The notes below the pieces were generated by a model, which saw nothing but the letters and a program-made list of their open reading frames with translations, made no database searches and was not told the DNA's origin. This document shows positions 14,235 through 18,181 of a stretch of DNA of 18,181 bases, one piece after another (position 1 is the first letter of the stretch; each line of letters begins with the position of its first letter). The position numbers and the translations under genes were made by a program. Source of the stretch: Eubacterium limosum (lineage in GTDB: Bacteria; Bacillota; Clostridia; Eubacteriales; Eubacteriaceae); contig CAUEUD010000054.1 in assembly GCA_959020865.1 (NCBI GenBank), positions 1-18,181 on the forward strand. Direction: 5' to 3'.

Positions 14235-15026
14235 TTAGAGATCCTTTAAATGTACGCCACTTCGTTTATATTTGACTGCCAGCATTTCAGCGATAATAGA
14301 GATGGCGATCTCCTCAGGCGTTTCACCACCAATATCCATGCCGATGGGCGCATAGACGGCTTCCAGCTGTTCATTGGTAAAGCTCTCAGAACGAAGCTTT
14401 TCATAAACCGCTGCGATTTTTTTACGGCTGCCAATCATCCCAAGATAGGCGGCTTTTTTAGTAAGAGCTGCCGCAAGCGCTTCTTTGTCAAAACGGTGAC
14501 CATAGGTGGTAATGACAATAAAAGCCCCGGCGGGAATCGTCAGAGCCATCATCCCTTTATAGAAGTCCTCAACGGGTACGTAGGTATCTGACAGCAAGAT
14601 GGCATCTCCGATCTGGTCCTCCCCGCGGGTATCAACCAGTGTGATATCAAAGCCAGCCAGTCGGGCTGCTTTCATAAGGGCAGTCCCAACGTGGCCAGCG
14701 CCGCAGAGAATCAGACGCGGTCTTGGGTTTTCAACCTCAATAAACACCGAGAAGTCACCTCCGCAGACCATGCCGCTTTCGTTGTTCAGGGTATAATCCT
14801 TAATGGCGTTTTCTCCATAGCGGATACATGCCTGGGCATCCTGTATGGCCAGCAGCTCTGAACTGCCACCACCAATGGTGCCGATGCTGTTGCCATCCGC
14901 AGTTACCAGCATTTTACCGCTTTTTCTGGGGACGGCGCCATCAGCCCGGATAATCGTGACGACCGCGTAAGGTCGCCCGGCTTCCTCCAGCTTAAGCTGT
15001 TCTTCCAGTAATTTTTTTGGATTCAT
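14235..15026 (-). CDS. XdhC/CoxI-family protein (molybdenum hydroxylase maturation)
   Basis: A 263-residue XdhC-family protein. Family members bind the molybdenum cofactor and help sulfurate and insert it into xanthine-dehydrogenase-like hydroxylases in the cytoplasm. Visible landmarks are the N-terminal PRKSGKMLV and TIGGGSSE, the cysteine motif GMVCGGDF (C88), and a Rossmann-like GAGHVG at 109-114 followed by VDTRGE, then GMIGSRKK and GMDIGGETPEEIAISI near the end. The length is typical. Start chosen at ATG 15026 with GGAGG seven bases upstream. It is the last gene of an operon with a class II ABC importer, 14 bases after the ATPase gene, which points to molybdate (or tungstate) as the importer's likely cargo. 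No hydroxylase gene is in the window. Confidence 0.92.
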   Translation of the reverse strand: MNPKKLLEEQLKLEEAGRPYAVVTIIRADGAVPRKSGKMLVTADGNSIGTIGGGSSELLAIQDAQACIRYGENAIKDYTLNNESGMVCGGDFSVFIEVENPRPRLILCGAGHVGTALMKAARLAGFDITLVDTRGEDQIGDAILLSDTYVPVEDFYKGMMALTIPAGAFIVITTYGHRFDKEALAAALTKKAAYLGMIGSRKKIAAVYEKLRSESFTNEQLEAVYAPIGMDIGGETPEEIAISIIAEMLAVKYKRSGVHLKDL

Positions 15027-15040
15027 GGTAAACCTCCATT

Positions 15041-15817
15041 TTATAGTTTTGGTGCAAAGCAGACCCGGCGGCCAACGGAAGTGATTTCCTCAAGCCGGAG
15101 GTCTATACCGTAAAGATGGTTGAGAAATGGCTCGGTTAATACCTCTTTGCAGTCGCCAAAGGTAAAGGTACCATCACGTTCCAGAACAGCCAGCTGATCG
15201 CCCAGGAGCAGCGCATGGTCTGGATTGTGTGTGGTCAGAGCAATGCCGTAGCCCTGAGAAGCCATTGAGCGGATCGTTTTAAGAACCTGAATCTGATTGC
15301 CGTAGTCCAGATGGGAGGTGGGCTCATCCATCAGGATGAAGGATGGCTTTTGAGCAAGGGCCCGTGCAATGCTGACCTGCTGCCGTTCACCGCCGCTGAT
15401 CTCGTTGTAGGGCTTATCTTTGAGTGCTGTAATACCCATTTTTTCAAGCGCGGCCATAGCAGCGTCAAAATGAATCTGCTTTGGCCGTTCAAAGGTACCG
15501 ATGTGAGGCGCGCAGCCTGTCACCACATAATCCAGAACAGAATAGGAAAAGGTGGGGACAATGATCTGTGGCACATAACCGATTATTTTGGCAATCTTCC
15601 GGTGGGTGAGCGAGTCCATGTCTCTTCCATCAATGAGGATGCTGCCCTCTGCGGGCTTAAACAGACCGGCAATACAGTTGAGCAGCGTCGTTTTCCCTGC
15701 TCCGTTTGGCCCGAGGATGGAAATTACACGGCCAGAGCTAAGGGTAAAGCCAATGTTTTTTAGCAGAGGAGCGGATTCATCGTAAGAAAAAGACAGGTTT
15801 TCAATCTGTATCTTCAT
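15041..15817 (-). CDS. ABC importer ATPase (FecE/BtuD/MolC-like)
   Basis: A 258-residue ATPase of the class II importer group. Walker A GPNGAGKTT (36-44), Q-loop VPQIIVPTFSYSVLDYV, signature ISGGERQQVSIARAL, Walker B FILMDEPTSHLD and H-loop TTHNPDHA are intact. The ATG overlaps the permease stop by one base (TGATG), indicating tight translational coupling. It would dimerise under the FecCD-type permease. Sequence alone does not separate iron-siderophore, cobalamin or molybdate/tungstate systems; the downstream XdhC gene favours molybdate or tungstate. Confidence 0.93.
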   Translation of the reverse strand: MKIQIENLSFSYDESAPLLKNIGFTLSSGRVISILGPNGAGKTTLLNCIAGLFKPAEGSILIDGRDMDSLTHRKIAKIIGYVPQIIVPTFSYSVLDYVVTGCAPHIGTFERPKQIHFDAAMAALEKMGITALKDKPYNEISGGERQQVSIARALAQKPSFILMDEPTSHLDYGNQIQVLKTIRSMASQGYGIALTTHNPDHALLLGDQLAVLERDGTFTFGDCKEVLTEPFLNHLYGIDLRLEEITSVGRRVCFAPKL

Positions 15818-16824
15818 CAGCTCACCTTTGCTTTCTGCCGGTATAAAAGCCAGGCAAAGAAGGGGGCTCCGATGAGTCCTGTCAAAACCGAAAGCGGAAT
15901 TTCCAGAGAGGTGGCGGTCCGCGCAATGGTATCAATGAGAAGAAGAAAAATGCCGCCCATCAGCATGGTTACCGGTAAAGATTTAATATGGTCAGAACCG
16001 GCCAGCATTCTTGCAAGATGGGGCATGATCAGCCCAATCCAGGCGATGGTTCCGCTGATACAGACAGCGCTAGCTGTCAGCAGGCTGGCGATCAGGATGA
16101 TGACCCATCGGATTTTCTTGACATTAACCCCAAGGCTCTGGGCTTCAATGTCGCCAAAGGAAAGGATATTAATCCGAAAGGAGAGGCTCAGCAGGATAAG
16201 TGCACCAACAGCAAAGACAGGCAGCACAGAGAGAATTTCATGAACTTTTATGGAAGACAGACTGCCCATCTGCCAGAAAACAATGGCGGTGAGGTCCGTA
16301 TCATTTTCAGAGGTGAATTTCATAAGTCCGAGGATTGAATCCATAAAGCCGCTGGTGATGATACCGGCAAGCACCAGGACAAGGTTGCTCTGGTTGCGCA
16401 GAAGCTTTGGAAAGGTCATGGTCATGAGCATGGCGATGATGCCAAAGGCAAAGGCAGACAGCTGGCGCGCAAGCATGCCGCCGCCCAGAAGAATCGCCAG
16501 TGCCGCGCCGACACAGGCACCCTTGGAAACGCCGAGCAAATCCGGTGATACCAGCGGGTTTTTGAAAATGCCCTGATAAACCGCACCGCAGAGTGAAAGC
16601 ACTGCGCCGATGCTGACCGCGGCAATGATACGGGGAAGCCGAATGACAAAAAAGACGTTTTCCATGGCCAGATTCCCCGGCACGCCTGTCATTTTAGTCT
16701 GGATGGCATGGAGCATATCCTTGGGATTAACTGTATAGCGCCCCACACAGCAGGCAATAACAATGAGCGTGAGCAATATAACCGTCAGTATAATAATGAG
16801 ATGTCGATGTTTTGTGTTCTTCAT
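15817..16824 (-). CDS. ABC importer permease, FecCD family (BtuC/MolB-like)
   Basis: A 335-residue polytopic membrane protein of the FecCD/BtuC family, which form dimeric channels with about ten helices per subunit. Conserved segments include LPRIIAAVSIGAVLSLCGAVYQGIFKNPL-type text near residue 60-80 (the family's LPR, G-A-x-Q-x-x-x-x-NPL landmarks), GVSKGA and the cytoplasmic loop before the C-terminal helices (LIMPHLARMLAGSDHI). The ATG at 16824 fits the family's N terminus but has no clear ribosome binding site. An in-frame TTG at 16854 lies inside the upstream hairpin and is less likely. Second gene of the operon, separated from the binding-protein gene by a hairpin that may lower its expression. 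Confidence 0.9.
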   Translation of the reverse strand: MKNTKHRHLIIILTVILLTLIVIACCVGRYTVNPKDMLHAIQTKMTGVPGNLAMENVFFVIRLPRIIAAVSIGAVLSLCGAVYQGIFKNPLVSPDLLGVSKGACVGAALAILLGGGMLARQLSAFAFGIIAMLMTMTFPKLLRNQSNLVLVLAGIITSGFMDSILGLMKFTSENDTDLTAIVFWQMGSLSSIKVHEILSVLPVFAVGALILLSLSFRINILSFGDIEAQSLGVNVKKIRWVIILIASLLTASAVCISGTIAWIGLIMPHLARMLAGSDHIKSLPVTMLMGGIFLLLIDTIARTATSLEIPLSVLTGLIGAPFFAWLLYRQKAKVS

Positions 16825-16829
16825 AGCAG

Positions 16830-16873
16830 ATAAAATGAAAGGGCCGGCAGGCAATCGTAAAGCCCGCCAGCCC
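16830..16873 (-). terminator. Intra-operon hairpin with U-tract, leaky terminator or mRNA stabiliser
   Basis: On the minus strand GGGCTGGCGGGC (16873-16862) pairs in 10 of 12 positions with GCCTGCCGGCCC (16852-16841), and TTTCATTTTA follows. It sits between the binding-protein stop (16889-16891) and the permease start. Such structures often let the binding protein be made in excess over the membrane parts. Confidence 0.65.
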
Positions 16874-16888
16874 GGAAGACCTCAATGC

Positions 16889-17929
16889 TTATTGAAGCCC
16901 AAGCTGTTCCTTGGTAAAGGTTTTGCCATAGACCATCTGATAGAAGGCATCGACATCCTTCATAAAATCATCTGAGTTGTAAAGATCTCCGTGGAGATTA
17001 TTGGCTGCCCAGCAGACACCCAGTACAGAGGAGGCAGTGGGGTAGTCCCACGGCTCCAGGGAGGATGGAAAAACATAAACGGCTTTGTTCTGAACCGCTT
17101 TGATACTGCTCCAGGCTGGGTCATTCAAGATATCGTCCACCTTATATTTGGCGTAGGAGGGTACCCAGATGATGTCGGGATTCCAGCCTACAATCTGTTC
17201 AATGCTCACATCGGCAAATTCACCTTTTTTGTCCAGACCGCTGACCGCATTGGTGCCGCCAGCTTTTTCGATAATATAAGTTTGAATCATGGCGTCAGGC
17301 GCAACAGTGAGAGAGCTGGTGCCGCCTAAAAACAAAATGGATGGCTTTTCTGAAGCAGCACCTACCTTTTTGCTGATGTTGTTGATTTTATCATCGATAA
17401 AGGAAGTGATCTCTTCAGCCCGTTTGTCTTCACCCAGAGCCTTTCCCACAATTTTTAAAGAGTTCGTGACTGTGTCAAAACTTTCATCATTGGGGAGGGC
17501 AACCACTGCAGGAACATTAACTTCGGCAAACTGGTCGGCCTGACTGGCAAAGCGCTCAGGCAGAATAGCGAGGTCTGCGCCTAATTCCATAACGGTTTCC
17601 ATATTGATGTCTTTGCCCTTACCAATTTGGGGAAGGTCATTGTATCCGTCGATTACTTCCTCATACAGGCCACGGGCCATGTCCTTGTTGCCAAAGCCGG
17701 CAATGTACTTTCCGCCGCCGCCAATGACAACTGCGGTATTTAGGGATGGATTATGTGTTCCCACCACCTTGGTCGCCGGTGCGGTAAGAGTAACCTCGCG
17801 TCCAATGGCGTCTGTGACCTTGATTTCGCCGGAGGTTTTGTCGGATGAGGCGTCCTGCTTAGGGCTGCAGGCAGTCACACTTAAAATCAAAGTAAGGGCC
17901 AGAATCATACATAGCAGTTTTTTTTTCAT
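16889..17929 (-). CDS. ABC importer substrate-binding lipoprotein, class II (FecB/BtuF/MolA-like)
   Basis: A 346-residue extracellular binding protein of the class II (helical backbone, type 3 fold) group. The signal peptide ends in SVTAC, with the lipidated cysteine at residue 21. The mature part starts with the usual VTDAIGREVTLTAPATKVV, and later has ISKKVGAASEKPSILFLGG between the lobes and PDIIWVPSYAKYKVDDI in the second lobe. SSLEPWDYPTASSVLGVCWAANNLHGDLY near the end recalls binding proteins annotated for iron, cobalamin or molybdate. With XdhC in the same operon I favour molybdate or tungstate, but this is inference. AGGAG lies six or seven bases before the ATG. First gene of the operon, behind a long structured leader. 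Confidence 0.92.
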   Translation of the reverse strand: MKKKLLCMILALTLILSVTACSPKQDASSDKTSGEIKVTDAIGREVTLTAPATKVVGTHNPSLNTAVVIGGGGKYIAGFGNKDMARGLYEEVIDGYNDLPQIGKGKDINMETVMELGADLAILPERFASQADQFAEVNVPAVVALPNDESFDTVTNSLKIVGKALGEDKRAEEITSFIDDKINNISKKVGAASEKPSILFLGGTSSLTVAPDAMIQTYIIEKAGGTNAVSGLDKKGEFADVSIEQIVGWNPDIIWVPSYAKYKVDDILNDPAWSSIKAVQNKAVYVFPSSLEPWDYPTASSVLGVCWAANNLHGDLYNSDDFMKDVDAFYQMVYGKTFTKEQLGLQ

Positions 17930-17943
17930 TTTTTACTCCTTTT

Positions 17944-18046
17944 CAAATACGGAAGGTAAAGCCGTTTCCAGCATTACCCTATCGTGGCAAAACCATGGAC
18001 AGGTGATTTTGGAAGCCTGTATTTAGGTTAAGGCCATCAGAGTTTG
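17944..18046 (-). ncRNA. Structured 5' leader, candidate riboswitch (Moco/Tuco-like?)
   Basis: The minus-strand leader folds by eye into one long helix: UGGC (18036-18033) with GCCA (17988-17985), AACC (18029-18026) with GGUU (17994-17991), and ACAGG (18020-18016) with CCUGU (18003-17999). Between the last two helices lies UAAAU opposite CCAU, so the strands read CCUAAA and CAUGG, close to the 11-nucleotide GAAA-tetraloop receptor (CCUAAG/UAUGG). Downstream, GGUAA-U-GCUG-GAAA-CGGC-U-UUACC (17978-17955) forms a hairpin with a GAAA tetraloop that could dock there. A possible closing stem CAAA/UUUG lies at 18046-18043 and 17947-17944. A docked tetraloop and receptor indicate a folded regulatory RNA. 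The molybdenum-cofactor link is inferred from the operon; no family model was run. Confidence 0.55.
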
Positions 18047-18058
18047 TTCAATAAATCC

Positions 18059-18087
18059 ATTATAGCATGGTTTGATAACGTTTTAAA
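18059..18087 (-). promoter_or_regulatory. Sigma-A promoter of the class II importer operon
   Basis: On the minus strand a perfect TATAAT (18064-18059) is preceded by TTTAAA (18087-18082) at a 17-base spacing. The start near 18052 gives a leader of about 120 bases, long enough for the folded RNA described above. Confidence 0.7.
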
Positions 18088-18132
18088 GAAGAAAAAATAA
18101 AAGCCCCCGGTCCTGTGACAGAAGCGGGGGTT
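18085..18132 (-). terminator. Terminator of the gene at the right edge
   Basis: On the minus strand AACCCCCG (18132-18125) pairs with CGGGGGCTT (18109-18101), and TTTATTTTTTCTTC follows. The loop contains a small inner dyad (CTG-TGA-CAG type). It stands 20 bases after the stop codon of the partial gene at 18152-18181 and just before the -35 box of the next operon. Confidence 0.88.
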
Positions 18133-18151
18133 ATAGAAAGGTAAATTTCGA

Positions 18152-18181
18152 TTAAGGGTTCACAAGCTCATTCAGCAGTTT
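18152..18181 (-). CDS. C-terminal end of an unidentified gene (rest outside window)
   Basis: Reading the minus strand from 18181 gives KLLNELVNP and then TAA (18154-18152). The stop is followed 20 bases later by a strong terminator in the same orientation, which supports a real gene end. Nine residues are too few to assign a family. Confidence 0.5.
   Translation of the reverse strand, partial: KLLNELVNP

Noticed and set aside
17944..18046. Cobalamin riboswitch
   Set aside because: The leader has GCCAC, superficially like a cobalamin element, but the conserved B12 box (AGxCAGGAxACCUGCC) is absent.
1..18181. CRISPR arrays, tRNA or rRNA genes, insertion sequences, attachment sites
   Set aside because: No regularly spaced repeats, cloverleaf genes, transposase frames or terminal repeats were seen when reading the window.

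Overview
The window looks like chromosomal DNA from an anaerobic, acetogen-type Firmicute, with Eubacterium limosum/callanderi or Acetobacterium relatives the best guess. The reasons are moderate G+C in genes with AT-rich gaps, strong GGAGG ribosome binding sites, lipoprotein-type binding proteins, two MttB-family (trimethylamine/quaternary-amine) methyltransferases without amber codons, an FNT-type formate/nitrite channel, and a sigma-54 activator. This is inference from gene content; no species marker is present.

Left part (1-6134): the 3' end of an MttB-family methyltransferase stops at a strong terminator. A single-gene FNT channel with its own extended -10 promoter follows. A LysR regulator is convergent to the channel and diverges from a two-gene heterodimeric ABC exporter (MdlA/MdlB type) with one canonical and one degenerate ATP site.

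Middle part (6135-14025): this is the most interesting block. A PAS-AAA+-HTH sigma-54 activator on the plus strand (9785-11170) sits between two minus-strand operons. One is an ABC importer (binding lipoprotein, ATPase, fused double permease). The other is an MFS carrier followed by an MttB-family methyltransferase. Each operon is preceded by a clear -24/-12 promoter (TGGCAT-N5-TTGCAT at 9514-9530 and TGGCAC-N5-TTGCAT at 14007-14023). Similar AT-rich motifs lie upstream of both. The simplest model is a substrate-sensing regulon that imports a methylated compound by two routes and demethylates it for C1 metabolism. The substrate cannot be named from sequence.

Right part (14179-18181): a minus-strand operon encodes a class II (FecBCD/BtuFCD/MolABC-like) ABC importer and an XdhC-family protein, ending at a strong terminator. 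The XdhC gene suggests molybdate or tungstate as cargo. The 5' leader (about 17944-18046) folds into a long helix holding a GAAA-tetraloop-receptor-like internal loop, followed by a GAAA-capped hairpin, so it is a candidate cis-regulatory RNA, possibly Moco/Tuco-like. At the right edge are the last codons of another minus-strand gene and its terminator.
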